A DNA stretch of 64,000 nt from Congeria kusceri. Lineage: Eukaryota > Mollusca > Bivalvia > Myida > Dreissenidae. Positions 1 to 9,700 of the stretch are shown piece by piece (position 1 is the first letter of the stretch; every line of letters begins with the position of its first letter). The notes beneath the pieces are model-generated. The model was not told where the DNA came from. It saw only the letters and a program-made list of their open reading frames with translations, and did no database searches. The stretch covers positions 47,704,881 to 47,768,880 of the forward strand of contig CM051034.1 of NCBI GenBank assembly GCA_027627225.1, in the 5' to 3' direction. A program made the translations under genes and the position numbers.

Positions 1-841
1 AATAGTTCTACGGAACACATCTGTCAAAGCAATAGTATGCAAAGGCATTGAAAGAACAAACATTCATTTTTCAGTCCAAGAAGACCTTTGTTGATAATTC
101 TAACTTCCGGCCGATGATGGATGATGCAAAGAAACAATTACTTTATGACCACATCAAAGAGGCCAATCGTGTTTGAATTGACAAAAAAAATATATAAAAA
201 TATATAATATATATATATATATATGTCTGGATGCATAAGTTCTGAGCTTCTGATAAAACCGACAGCGAGTTTTTTAGTTTTATGAAACTATGTAGATTCA
301 TAACATTGCCTTCAAACTAGATGCTCGCATAACGAACACATTTGTGTTTTACGTTTAACTGATGAAGGGCTATGCCCGAAATATTTAATACAAATGTATT
401 AAATATTAAAACAAACTAGATGCTAGCATAATGAAGTTACATTTGTGTTTCACGTTTAACTGGTGAAGGGCTATGCCCGAAATATTTCATACACATTTAT
501 TAAATATTAAAACAATCTAGATGCTAACATAATGAAGTAATATTTGTGTTTTACGTTTAACTGGCGAAGAGCTATGCCCGAAATATTAAATACAAATGTA
601 TTAAATATTAAAACAGCGAGTTTTTTTGTTTTATGAAATAACCTGAAATATTAAATGTTGTCATTTCATTTCGGCAGTAGTTAATGTATGTAATGTAATT
701 ATGGTTAAAACATATTCAATATCTATGTATCTAAACAAGAATGCATGTTTTTGTTACAGTAAGTGTATCAAAACAAGTCCAAACTATTTGGTATAGTTTA
801 ATGTGTTGTAAACAACAAAAACAACTATAAAAGCAGGTAAC
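1..841. repeat. Segmental duplicon, copy P1, left arm
   Basis: Non-coding sequence with recognisable relatives near 12.74-13.2 kb and 27.4-27.86 kb. Shared landmarks, in order, are a GGAACAC-type start, a CATCAAA...TGTGTTTGAATT block (about 150-176), a GTTTTATGAAA stretch and a GTTTTTGTTACAGT block near 750. P1 alone carries a three-unit 100 bp array at 314-613. The block stops abruptly at a poly-T tract, where a LINE is inserted, and resumes near 8.46 kb. The alignment was done by eye; identity to the sisters looks like 70-80 percent. No gene is seen. Confidence 0.7.
314..613 (+). repeat. 100 bp tandem repeat with hammerhead-ribozyme-like core
   Basis: Three head-to-tail units of 99-101 bp begin at about 314, 413 and 514. 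The array is flanked by a duplicated CAGCGAGTTTTTT stretch (266 and 613). Unit 1 contains CTGATGA, then a GGGC/GCCC stem with a 3 nt loop, then GAAA, then an 11 bp perfect hairpin closing on AU-U. That is the order of a hammerhead core: CUGANGA, stem II, GAAA, stem III, UH. Units 2 and 3 carry CTGGTGA and CTGGCGA, which would break the core. Weak points are an unpaired A between CUGAUGA and stem II and a poor stem I. Hammerhead motifs are known in bivalve retrozymes and Penelope-like elements; activity here is not shown. Confidence 0.5.
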
Positions 842-1172
842 TCTTTTTTTTTTTTTTTATTAAATATCAATAAAACATACATTATACATACACATGTATA
901 TACATGCAGTTTACACTGAGAATACACATGAGAAATGAGTTCAAAAACACTTAAAGCAAGCATATGCAAGTAAATTATTTCCCAAAATTTAAACGGAGAA
1001 AAAAGAGCAACAGTTTATGCACGTATAATGACGTGTTTTACCGGATGTGTTTTCTTTTTATCTTAAAAAAAAAAAATGCTAACTAGTTAATCTTGCTATA
1101 AAAGAGAGGTGCTTTAAAAGGTAGAGAATATTATGCTGACAAAAAAAGGAAAAAAGAAATAAAAAGTGAGGT

Positions 1173-1501
1173 TCATGTCTGACTGTCGATTAAAATTCGA
1201 TATTTTGTATAAAATCTTTCAAGTGTATCATTTTTTAGGGCTATTTCGTGTTCAATATCAAGACGTGATGTCAAGATCGAAATAAAACTTTTGAAGTCGG
1301 GATTACGATCCCGACATTTCACGTGAATATAAAATATTTCATTAGATAGATAATAAAATTGATCGTTGTTGCGTTTTTATTGTTGTCTAACTGACCGAAA
1401 CATACTAGTTCGTAGTTAAAATATACTAAAATGCCTTTATCGTATAAATAATCAGAGAGTTTGCTCCATAAGTGTTGCGAAACACGGCATTTCCAAAACA
1501 A
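1173..1501 (-). pseudogene. Frameshifted C-terminus of LINE ORF2
   Basis: Near 1490-1500 a T-rich run (TTTTGTTTTGG on the coding strand) carries a 1 nt shift. The original frame resumes as FWKCRVSQHLWSKL, completing the CCHC zinc-knuckle expected after EDIEHLF. A second shift near 1320-1330 separates KYFIF from a block reading KCRDRNPDF. From there an open frame runs to a TGA at 1173-1175. Conceptually the tail adds about 100 residues typical of L1-like ORF2 ends. Two small shifts in an otherwise open 3.7 kb gene suggest a recently disabled copy or assembly errors in homopolymers. Confidence 0.75.
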
Positions 1502-4500
1502 AACAAGTGTTCAATATCCTCATAGTATTCATTGCACAAATCACACATGTTAGAATGTATCAATTTGCATCGATAGAGATATGTATTTGTTGGGGTTAAG
1601 CGCATAATAAATTTATATTGAAAGCATCTAAGACTTGTGTCAGTACATGTTTGGTGTACTAATGTATATATTTTAGTCCAATTTAATTCTTTATTTTGCA
1701 AAATGTCTTGCCATTTATTTTCTGATGTTGCACTTGTATTAGATACTTTTGATAACTGAAGGTTGTACAAAACTCTATTTGGTTGGCTTGATGTCTTAAT
1801 TATATCCAATAATGTTTTATTTCTATGTCCTGTTAAGAAACGTTCGTCTACAATTTCCAATAAATGTTTTGGTATATTATTTATTAGACTATTGTACTTT
1901 AAGAAATCGCCGTTAGATGCATTGTAAATATATTTAAAATCTGCAAAACTATAAAATTTATTCATCTGGAAGTCAATTAACTGATCAATAAATTTTATAC
2001 CTTTATCATGCCATTCTTTCCAATACAGAGTTTGGTTTTCAATCTTTATCTCACTATTATTCCATATAATATGTTTACTAAAATCATGTTGATAGCAATT
2101 TTTACTCGCGTTCCAACCGTTAAGTATATTTTCAAAAAATACATTATTTTTACAAATACGTTTAATGTCTGGTGGTCGTAAATTTGACTCAAAAAGCAAT
2201 TCCCCTCCGTATTTTTTAACAATAGTATCGTATATGCACTTCCATGAGCTGTTATTTTGTGCAAGAAGCCGCTTAACCCAACAACCCTTAATAGAATTTA
2301 AAAACATTTCGATGTCTGTTAACTTTAAACCTCCATGTTTATAATTCATAATGATTTTAGTACGTTTAATTTTATCTGGTTTACCATCCCATACGAAATT
2401 AAAAATCTGTTTTGTTACGTTTTTAATAATATGTTTTGAGGGATTTGGTAAGACAGTAAAAGGATATACTAATTTTGGTAGTGCAAAGGTTTTAATTACT
2501 GTAATTTTTCCAAATAGGGTCAGTTTCCTATGTTGCCATTGTTTGAGGCAATCGCTAAATGCATTTAATTTAGGTTCTAAGTTTAGGGTTACATTTTTTG
2601 TTTTACAATTATAAAAATTCAATCCTAATGTTTTCGCAGATTCAGATGTCCAATTAAATTTGTAATTCTGACAAAACGTTATAGCTGTATTTTTTAAAAT
2701 CCCTGCCCTCAGTATGGTTGATTTGAAAATGTTAAGGTTTAATCCAGAGGTGTGACCGAATTGTGTTATTGTATTTATGAGGTTTTCAAAGGAGGCTTGC
2801 GAACCGTTGTTAAAATATGTAGCGTCGTCTGCGAATAGTGATTGTTTTAATTCTACCCCGTTTATGTTAATACCTGTGATTGTTCGTTCTTTTTCAATAT
2901 AATTGGAAAGTAATTCGATACATATTACAAATAAGGATGACGAGAGTGGACAACCCTGTCGGACGCCATTTTTTATTTTAAAACTTTCGGACATATGCCC
3001 ATTGTTCATTATAACACTATTTATATCATGATAGAAAAGTCTAACCCACCGAATAAGGTCATCACCGAAGTTGAAGTGTTTTAAACATTTAAACATAAAA
3101 TCATGATTCAAAGTATCATATGCTTTTTCAAAATCAGAGAAAAATAAAAGACCGGGCATTTTTTTGTTTTCGAGATATTCTAATATTTCAAAAATTAACC
3201 TTACATTCTCTCCAATATAGCGCCCCTTTATAAAACTTGTTTGTGTTGGAGCTATTATTAACGGTATAACTTTTTTTATTCTGTTTGCAATGGTCTTTGT
3301 AGCTATCTTATAGTCTACATTAAGAAGTGATATTGGTCGCCAGTTTGTTAAAACAGAAGTGTCTTTATCTTGTTTAGGAATTAAGGATATGATACTTTGT
3401 TTTTGTAGATCAGTTAAATTTCCAGTGGTGAACGAATAGTTAATTGCAGCTGTAAATGTTTGTTTTATGTCTTCCCAGAATATTTTGTAGAACTCTGCTG
3501 TTAATCCATCTGAGCCCGGACTTTTATTATTGTTCATCTGTTTTAAGGCATTATGGCATTCTTCTGCTGATAAAAGCCCTTCGCAGATGGTTTTGTCGTT
3601 ATCATTGAGATTATTTATTGGTACGTTAAAAAAATCAATGTTTGATGTTTTATTGTTTTGTTTTTGATAAATTGATTTAAAGAAATTTACTTCTTCCTGT
3701 AGAATTTCATTTTGGTTTGTTACATAAGTATCATTGACTTTTAAGCGTTTAATTATTTTCTTTTCAGCATGTCTTTTTTCTAAGTTTGCAAAAAAGGCAC
3801 TATTTTTTTCGTTACTTTCAACATAAATAGCTTTGGATCTTAATATTATTCCATTAATTTTTTTGTCCCGTTTTTTTTCCAACAACTGTTTTTTGCATGA
3901 TATTTCCTCTAACTTTTCTATTTTATAATTATTTACTATTTCTTGCTCAAGATTTTCGATTTCTTTTATTAATTTTATTTCTTGCTGATTATCGTCCTTT
4001 TTCTTCTGGCTAGCAAATTCTATTGTTACATTTCTTATGTTGCCTTTTACTAATTCCCATTTAATATTTGGGTTTGCATTCTGGTTATGAGCTAACATTT
4101 CATTAATTGAATTTCTTATTAATAATTGATATTCTGTATTTAAAAGTAGACTGTTGTTTATTTTAAAGTATCCTGGTCCCCTTTTCTGTGAAATAAAATC
4201 TATCTTAAGTATAACACTAGAGTGGTCTGTTTTATATCCTGTTTGTATTGCGCAATTTATTGTCATATTACATAATGAGTCCGTAATTAGAAAAAAGTCG
4301 AGCCTACTGAAAATTGGTGGCTTACCATTAGAGTGCCATGTATATTGACGTTTATTAGGATTATGCATTCTCCATATATCGATAAGATTATATTCGTTTA
4401 TTATGTTATTTATGCTTTCTCTACAATTTTTATGTGTATCAGTTCGGCCATTTTTCTTGTCCATGTTAGTGTTTAAAACTGTATTAAAATCTCCTCCAAT

Positions 4501-4905
4501 GATAACATAATCCTCTATATTTGCTAAATATTTACACAGAGTTGTAAACAGGTCCGTATCATCATTATTGGGTCCATAAAGATTAATGAGTGTAACAATA
4601 TTTTCATTAATTTCCAATTTCAAAGCTTGCAAGCGTCCTGGTATGATATCATCATATTTTAAAATATTCATTTTATATTTGGGGTTTATAAGTATTGCTA
4701 CCCCTTCTTTGTTTGATTTCGTACCACTAAAATAGGATTGGCCGTTCCATTCGTGCGTCCATGATTTTGTGGTGTCATTGGTTGAATGTGTTTCTTGCAG
4801 TATATAGAATGAAAAATCTTTAATTTTCAACCATTCGAATACTTGAAGTCGCTTTTTCTTATCACCTAAACCTTTAACATTTAATGAGAATATTATTGTT
4901 TCCAT
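1426..4905 (-). CDS. LINE ORF2: AP endonuclease-reverse transcriptase
   Basis: The uninterrupted frame is 1159 codons. Residues 1-235 form an exonuclease-endonuclease-phosphatase fold that would nick target DNA. Visible motifs are N9, LQETH (E38), GGDFN (137-141), SRLDFFL (200-206) and TDHSS (D227, H228). A linker and coiled region follow. The reverse transcriptase shows KSPGSDGLTAEFYK (461-474), SDFEKAYD (590-597), GVRQGCPLS (647-655) and a FADD catalytic box (691-694). The C-terminal part begins a CxxC...H zinc-knuckle (CDLCNEYYEDIEH), after which the frame goes wrong. The layout fits the L1/Tx1 clade, where the protein primes reverse transcription at the nicked target. The Met start lies directly at the endonuclease domain, the usual place in this clade. 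The real protein should continue to about 1173 in other frames. Confidence 0.93.
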   Translation of the reverse strand: METIIFSLNVKGLGDKKKRLQVFEWLKIKDFSFYILQETHSTNDTTKSWTHEWNGQSYFSGTKSNKEGVAILINPKYKMNILKYDDIIPGRLQALKLEINENIVTLINLYGPNNDDTDLFTTLCKYLANIEDYVIIGGDFNTVLNTNMDKKNGRTDTHKNCRESINNIINEYNLIDIWRMHNPNKRQYTWHSNGKPPIFSRLDFFLITDSLCNMTINCAIQTGYKTDHSSVILKIDFISQKRGPGYFKINNSLLLNTEYQLLIRNSINEMLAHNQNANPNIKWELVKGNIRNVTIEFASQKKKDDNQQEIKLIKEIENLEQEIVNNYKIEKLEEISCKKQLLEKKRDKKINGIILRSKAIYVESNEKNSAFFANLEKRHAEKKIIKRLKVNDTYVTNQNEILQEEVNFFKSIYQKQNNKTSNIDFFNVPINNLNDNDKTICEGLLSAEECHNALKQMNNNKSPGSDGLTAEFYKIFWEDIKQTFTAAINYSFTTGNLTDLQKQSIISLIPKQDKDTSVLTNWRPISLLNVDYKIATKTIANRIKKVIPLIIAPTQTSFIKGRYIGENVRLIFEILEYLENKKMPGLLFFSDFEKAYDTLNHDFMFKCLKHFNFGDDLIRWVRLFYHDINSVIMNNGHMSESFKIKNGVRQGCPLSSSLFVICIELLSNYIEKERTITGININGVELKQSLFADDATYFNNGSQASFENLINTITQFGHTSGLNLNIFKSTILRAGILKNTAITFCQNYKFNWTSESAKTLGLNFYNCKTKNVTLNLEPKLNAFSDCLKQWQHRKLTLFGKITVIKTFALPKLVYPFTVLPNPSKHIIKNVTKQIFNFVWDGKPDKIKRTKIIMNYKHGGLKLTDIEMFLNSIKGCWVKRLLAQNNSSWKCIYDTIVKKYGGELLFESNLRPPDIKRICKNNVFFENILNGWNASKNCYQHDFSKHIIWNNSEIKIENQTLYWKEWHDKGIKFIDQLIDFQMNKFYSFADFKYIYNASNGDFLKYNSLINNIPKHLLEIVDERFLTGHRNKTLLDIIKTSSQPNRVLYNLQLSKVSNTSATSENKWQDILQNKELNWTKIYTLVHQTCTDTSLRCFQYKFIMRLTPTNTYLYRCKLIHSNMCDLCNEYYEDIEHLFCFGNAVFRNTYGANSLIIYTIKAF

Positions 4906-7130
4906 TTAACGTTAGACGATTTTTCAAAGAGACAGTCAGACATTCTCTCATATAAGAATTTTTTTTTTTAAATCCATTCATTTGGAAAAAATAACAATAC
5001 GTTATTAAGTGATTTAAAGTTTTCCTTGTTTATCATGTCTAATTGTATATTTAGATGTGAGCGACAAATTTTCTATCACAATTAATAAACAATATTCTAT
5101 GCATTTCTACAAAGATGAATGTGTTATATAAAACACAAGAGTAGTCAAAAAAAATATAATAATTTCAACTAAATAAATGTATATGTATTAATTTTATAAA
5201 AGTGGTGTTGACATGAGAAGTTATGTATATGTTAATAGATTTATATTTATGATTGGTATCAAACACCTGCAATAGAATGGAGATCTCTCTATTTCAGAGT
5301 CTTGTGTGAAAAAGATTTTAAGAGTAGTATTGTGTAATCGCCATATATATTCAAATTATTAACAACTGTATATGTAATTTTAGTATCGTCTATCTATTTT
5401 CATTTAAAACAAATTTGGTAAATTACCGCATCAAGTGTAGGTATAACATTTTAAAAAAGGGTGTTGTTGACATGGATGAATGTTCACAATAGAGCGGATC
5501 ATATAGTTAATCTTTTCTTTTTTTATTTTTTTTTTTTTTTAAATACAACAACAACAAACTATTGTTGGTTACTAGAAACTATCATATACAAAAAACCATA
5601 TTTAATTGCCATATTTGATTAATCTCTAGATGTTTATGTTTGATTTCTTTTTTATATACGATTTACTCTTATATAGCCAAATATTCTTGTCTAAAAAACA
5701 AGGAGAAAAAAAGGAAAAAGAAAAGGAAACTATTGGAATTTGTGTTTTACACCAAAACATTGTCAATCTCACATCGAAAAACAAAAGCATGTGAGCATAA
5801 CAGTTGGTGAGTTACATTTGTTATCCATATTCTGTTTTTGATAACCTCTAAGGGATGTGTTTAATTACATCTATAATATATTTATATTATCATATATTCT
5901 ATTAAATCTTTGTGTAATTAGTCCCTTGGTAATACATGTATCATTAATACAACAAGCAAGCATAATTATGTTTGTTAACCAAAAGAGGTTGTTCTCACAT
6001 CGAAAGCAACAAAAACATGTGAGCATAACCTTTGGTTGAGGTATAACTGTTAATTATATAAAAATTATTGTTACCTTTCCGTATTGTATTTTATAATAAC
6101 CTTTAGACACATAATTTAATATGACTGATCACATTTTAATACTGACACAATTTTGATTATATTTTGCATGTTCCCCTAATAATATATGTAAAAAAATTAT
6201 AATTTATCAATGTAGATATTAAAAAAAAAAAAAAAAAAATCCCCCATATCGTATACAAGAATGGTAGTGCATCAAGAATATAATCCATAACGTATCTTTC
6301 TATTACCAATAAACTAGACAAACTATGATTTACATCAAAATGTTAATAATAACATTTACTTTTAAATATTTTTCTATTTTACATTATCGAAGTTATATTT
6401 GTCACAACAATTATAAACAAATTTAGATGGCTATTTAGAATTTACAAATTTATTTAATGCAAATTATTACCAATAAACTAAACAAACTTTGGTTTACATC
6501 AGTGTCAATACTAACAAACGATAGAGAAGGATAATAATTATCGCGTATTATTACCAATATACTAAACAAACTAAGGTTTACTTCAAAGTGTTAATAGTAA
6601 CATTTACTTCTCAAAAATATAACTAATTTACAAATACTATCGAAGTTATATTTGTCACGACAATTGAAAAAAAAAAAAAAATTACATGACTATTCAGAAT
6701 TTATTAATTTTTTTCAAGAGCTAAGGTTTTTATTAAAATATTAGCTTATGCAGTTGAAACTACGCTATATATGCTATCTTATGTTTAAATTTTTTTTTTT
6801 TTAAACCCTTGTAATAGTGCTGCTCGTAATTATAAATATGCTTATTTGTTTGTAAAAACGTCCATAGAGCATGTACATCTTCTGTTGATTTTATGGTTTA
6901 CAAAAAAAAAAAAAACAACAACATTCATTCATGTTTACTTAGACAAAGTGTCCATACATACGATAGAGGAGGATCGTAATTATCGCTATCGATTTTAACG
7001 TTCTAACTGCCTGTCATAACTATACTGCGCAAAAAAGTTCACAAAAAAGAGATATAATCAATAGAATTAGTTTGATTAAATTGTACATTTTTTTAAAAAG
7101 CTTAACAATAAACGATCCATGTTAAACTTT
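4906..7130 (-). other. Unusually long inter-ORF spacer of the LINE
   Basis: There are 2.2 kb of very AT-rich sequence between the end of ORF1 and the start of ORF2, with no long frame on either strand. It contains internal duplications. A block around CATCGAAA...CATGTGAGCATAAC occurs at about 5773-5815 and 5995-6045. A TTACCAATAAACTA...GTTTACATCA block occurs near 6304, 6467 and 6550, the outer two with matching ends that read CGAAGTTATATTTGTCAC. Several poly-A/T tracts occur (5518-5540, 6221-6239, 6668-6681). L1/Tx1 elements usually have adjacent or overlapping ORFs, so this is either an element-specific spacer or later insertions. Confidence 0.7.
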
Positions 7131-8144
7131 TTATTTTTTATTTTTGGGCCATGGTAGGTCCATCCAGAATTTGTAGTTTGAGAAATGAAGGGTATGTATA
7201 TGGTCTTGACAATCTCTGTATTTGATGCTGCCTTCGTGGGTCCAGGCCGATGATACAACGTCTTTCTTCTTCAGCCGTACACATCGGAACACTTCTTGAT
7301 TAAGTCTAGTAAGGTCTTCGTTAACATACAGCTTCTCACCTTTCAGGTTTTTCTTTTCATGCATTATTTGATTCTTCTTCATTCGGGATTGCAGTTTTAT
7401 TATTATTTGCCTGGATTTGTTTTTCTCGAACTTTCCTATTCTGTGTGCAATATCGATATCGTCTTTCACTAGTTTAATGCTCGGCATCTTCTCATTCAGA
7501 GTTTTCAACACAATATTCACGGATTCTTCGGCTGTTTCTTTCTCCTTATCTTCGCATCCAGACAGTCTTATATTGTTGCGTCTGCTATATTGCTCCAGTT
7601 CATTTAATTTCTCTTCATTAACTAATTGCTGTTTCATCATGTCCGCTTTTAATTGCTGTTTCTCATCTTTTACATCTTTCAGTTTTTCTTCTAATCGTTT
7701 AACTTCTCCTATTAACTTGTCATTTTCTATCTGTTTCTCAAAGATACTGCTTTCAAGCTTCTCGATTTTATGTATCACCGATTTTAATAGATCATCTTTC
7801 ATCTCGTTGACTAGTTCTCTCATCATACTGTTTAGCCCACTGTCATTCTTTGTAAGCATATTGCTTAGTTTATTGTTTATCTCCTTCAATTCTGTTCTTA
7901 TCGATACATACTCACTTTCATCTTCAGCATCACTCTGTTCACCTCTCTCGATAATGTCCTGATCTGAAACTAATTTTGACTTCTTTTTGCGTTGTTTTTG
8001 TTTCTTTTTTTCTTTCTGTTGCCCTAAACTCGTGTCAGCCTCACTTACGCTGCTTACACTCACTGCTTTTTTCTTCTTATTTATTTCTGCTTTTTCCTCC
8101 GCACTAATGTTTAGTTCACAAGCTATTTCTAAAGCGGTTGCCAT
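7131..8144 (-). CDS. LINE ORF1: coiled-coil RNA-binding protein
   Basis: An intact 337-residue protein. The N-terminus has a strongly basic run (about 44-57, Lys/Gln/Arg). A long heptad-like coiled coil spans about 82-185. The junction EQYSRRNNIRLSG (184-196) is the hallmark entry to the L1 ORF1p RNA-recognition fold. Further on come AHRIGK (233-238), RQIIIKLQSR (245-254) and LYVNEDLTRLNQEVF (272-286), typical of the L1 ORF1 C-terminal domain. Such proteins trimerise through the coiled coil, coat the element RNA and act as chaperones in the retrotransposition particle. The start Met is the first in frame and leaves a plausible 5' UTR of about 300 bp. The open frame argues for a young copy. 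Confidence 0.93.
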   Translation of the reverse strand: MATALEIACELNISAEEKAEINKKKKAVSVSSVSEADTSLGQQKEKKKQKQRKKKSKLVSDQDIIERGEQSDAEDESEYVSIRTELKEINNKLSNMLTKNDSGLNSMMRELVNEMKDDLLKSVIHKIEKLESSIFEKQIENDKLIGEVKRLEEKLKDVKDEKQQLKADMMKQQLVNEEKLNELEQYSRRNNIRLSGCEDKEKETAEESVNIVLKTLNEKMPSIKLVKDDIDIAHRIGKFEKNKSRQIIIKLQSRMKKNQIMHEKKNLKGEKLYVNEDLTRLNQEVFRCVRLKKKDVVSSAWTHEGSIKYRDCQDHIHTLHFSNYKFWMDLPWPKNKK

Positions 8145-8455
8145 ATTTTATTTGCACAGTATACTTCTAAAAAACTAGTGATAGTAGGTGTGTATACAGT
8201 TAGTACTTGTATATAAACATCCTTCCTCGTGCTCGTATCGATTAGCTTCACTGATTTCTACATAGGGAAAATGGCGTCGCCCACACAATAATACAACTAC
8301 AAACTGAAAAACATTGTTATTGTTTAACTTCTGATAAGTTTGATATCTTGATTTGAAAGTATCATAATCTTTGTTACCGGTTACTTTGTTGTCCACGTAC
8401 CCTTTCAAAAAGTTACTAAGTCACCGTTTTCACATTTAAAATTATTTTTTAAGAT
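8145..8455 (-). promoter_or_regulatory. Presumed LINE 5' UTR / internal promoter region
   Basis: The stretch between the ORF1 start and the point where duplicon P1 resumes. It is not alignable to the sister duplicons, so it belongs to the element. Full-length LINEs carry an internal promoter here, but no specific motif is identified. A short open frame on the minus strand (8175-8408) has no recognisable features and is probably chance. Confidence 0.45.
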
Positions 8456-8583
8456 AAACAACTTTTTCCGTGTTGTGCACAAACTCTTATGGGTTGTACG
8501 AATACTGTTACCAATTAATGACACTTTTGAGTATTGCTTGGTTTAGAAAGATCGTGTTAGATCTTTCGACACATATAGCTCCG

Positions 8584-8987
8584 AAATTATACTAGAGTGA
8601 CGTGCATTGCATTGCTTTGTCCATATGTCGTGGTTACAGAACGTTTAAAAAAATCATACTAGAGTGACGTCCTTTGCATTGTTTTGTCCATATGTCGTGG
8701 TTACAAAACGTTTAAAAAATTATTCTAGAGTGACGTCCTTTGCATTGTTTTTTTCCATATGTCGTGGTTACAAAACGTTTAAAAAATCATACTAGAGTGA
8801 CGTCCTTTGCAATGTTTTGTCCATATGTCGTGCTTACAAAACGTTTAAAAATCATACTAGAGTGACGTCCTTTGCATTGTTTTGTCCATATGTCGTGGTT
8901 ACAAAACGTTTAAAAAATCATACTATAGTGACGTCCTTTGCATTGTTTTGTCCATATGTCGTGGTTACAAAACGTTTAAAAAATCAC
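8584..8987 (+). repeat. 66 bp minisatellite, 6 units
   Basis: Six units of 65-67 bp, with ACTAGAGTGACGT landmarks at about 8591, 8658, 8724, 8791, 8856 and 8922. Units differ by a few substitutions (for example TGCATTGC in the first, ACTATAG in the last). The sequence entering the array matches sister duplicon P3 near 27995-28015 (CCGAAAACATTCTAGTGTAACGTC), where only one degenerate unit exists, and the exit matches P2 near 13268. Confidence 0.9.
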
Positions 8988-9009
8988 AACAATCCAGACA
9001 CTATAACAA

Positions 9010-9700
9010 CGAGCCTAGAATCGACGCACTTTTATATCCAAGAAGTAATTAATGTGAGCTTAGAATAGACGAACTTTTATATCCAAGAAGTAATTAATGT
9101 GATCATAGAATCGACGAACTTTTATATCCAAGAAGTAGTTAATGTCAGCTTAGAATCGACGAACTTTTATATCCAAGAAGTAATTAATGTGAGCCTTAGA
9201 ATCGACGAAATTTATATCCAAGAAGTAATTAATGTGAGCTTAGAATCGGCGAACTTTTATATCCAAGAAAAAATTACTGTGAGCCTAGAATCGACGAAAA
9301 TTTATATCCAAGACGTAATCAATGTGAGCCTTAGAATCGACGAACTTTTATATCCAAGAAGTAATCAATGTGAGCTTAGAATAGACGAACTTTTATATCT
9401 AAGAAGTAATTAATGTGAGCTTAGAATCGACGAACTTTTATATCCAAGAAGTAATCAATGTGAGCTTAGAATAGACGAACTTTTATATCCAAGAAGTAAT
9501 TAATGTGTAGCTTAGAATCGATGAACTTTTATATCCAAGAAGTAATTAATGTGAGCTTAGAATCGACGAACATTTATATCCAAGAAGTAATTAATGTGAG
9601 CCTTAGAATCGACGAACTTTTATATCCAAGAAGTAATTAATGTGAGCCTAGAATCGACGAACATTTATATCCAAGAAGTAATTACTGTGAGCTTATTTTA
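9010..9700 (+). repeat. 45 bp minisatellite, about 15 units
   Basis: About 15 units of 45-47 bp built on TTTTATATCCAAGAAGTAATTA with a TAGAATCGACGAAC lead-in. Some units carry CCTAGAATCG in place of CTTAGAATCG, and some an A-to-C change in TAATCAATG. Sister copies P2 (13300-13345) and P3 (28070-28110) contain the same sequence as one unit, bounded by the same flanks (CCTATAACAAGGAGCC before, AGCAATATG after). The period is a multiple of three, which creates spurious open frames. Confidence 0.92.

Larger units (their letters stand above)
844..8455 (-). mobile_element. L1/Tx1-type non-LTR retrotransposon, nearly complete
   Basis: A minus-strand LINE reads from about 8455 down to a 15 nt poly-T (844-858), which is the poly-A tail on the element strand. 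It has ORF1 (coiled coil plus RNA-binding domain), a long spacer and ORF2 (AP endonuclease plus reverse transcriptase). It interrupts duplicon P1: flanking sequence up to about 840 and from about 8460 aligns with the uninterrupted P3 copy around 27.78-27.95 kb. That sister copy is an empty site and places the insertion after the duplication. I could not identify a clean target-site duplication, so the 5' end is known only to within roughly 50 bp. Two frameshifts near the ORF2 end suggest it is inactive but fairly young. Confidence 0.85.

Noticed and set aside
821..8461. AACAACT as the target duplication of the LINE
   Set aside because: It does not abut the poly-A tail on the left side, so it cannot be the duplication; none was assigned.
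9099..9413. 104-codon frame of repeating SLEST-NFYIQEVINV units
   Set aside because: A 45 bp minisatellite keeps a frame open by periodicity; the sister duplicons have only one unit and no gene.
8584..9700. CRISPR array
   Set aside because: Units are contiguous without unique spacers, and the genome is eukaryotic.
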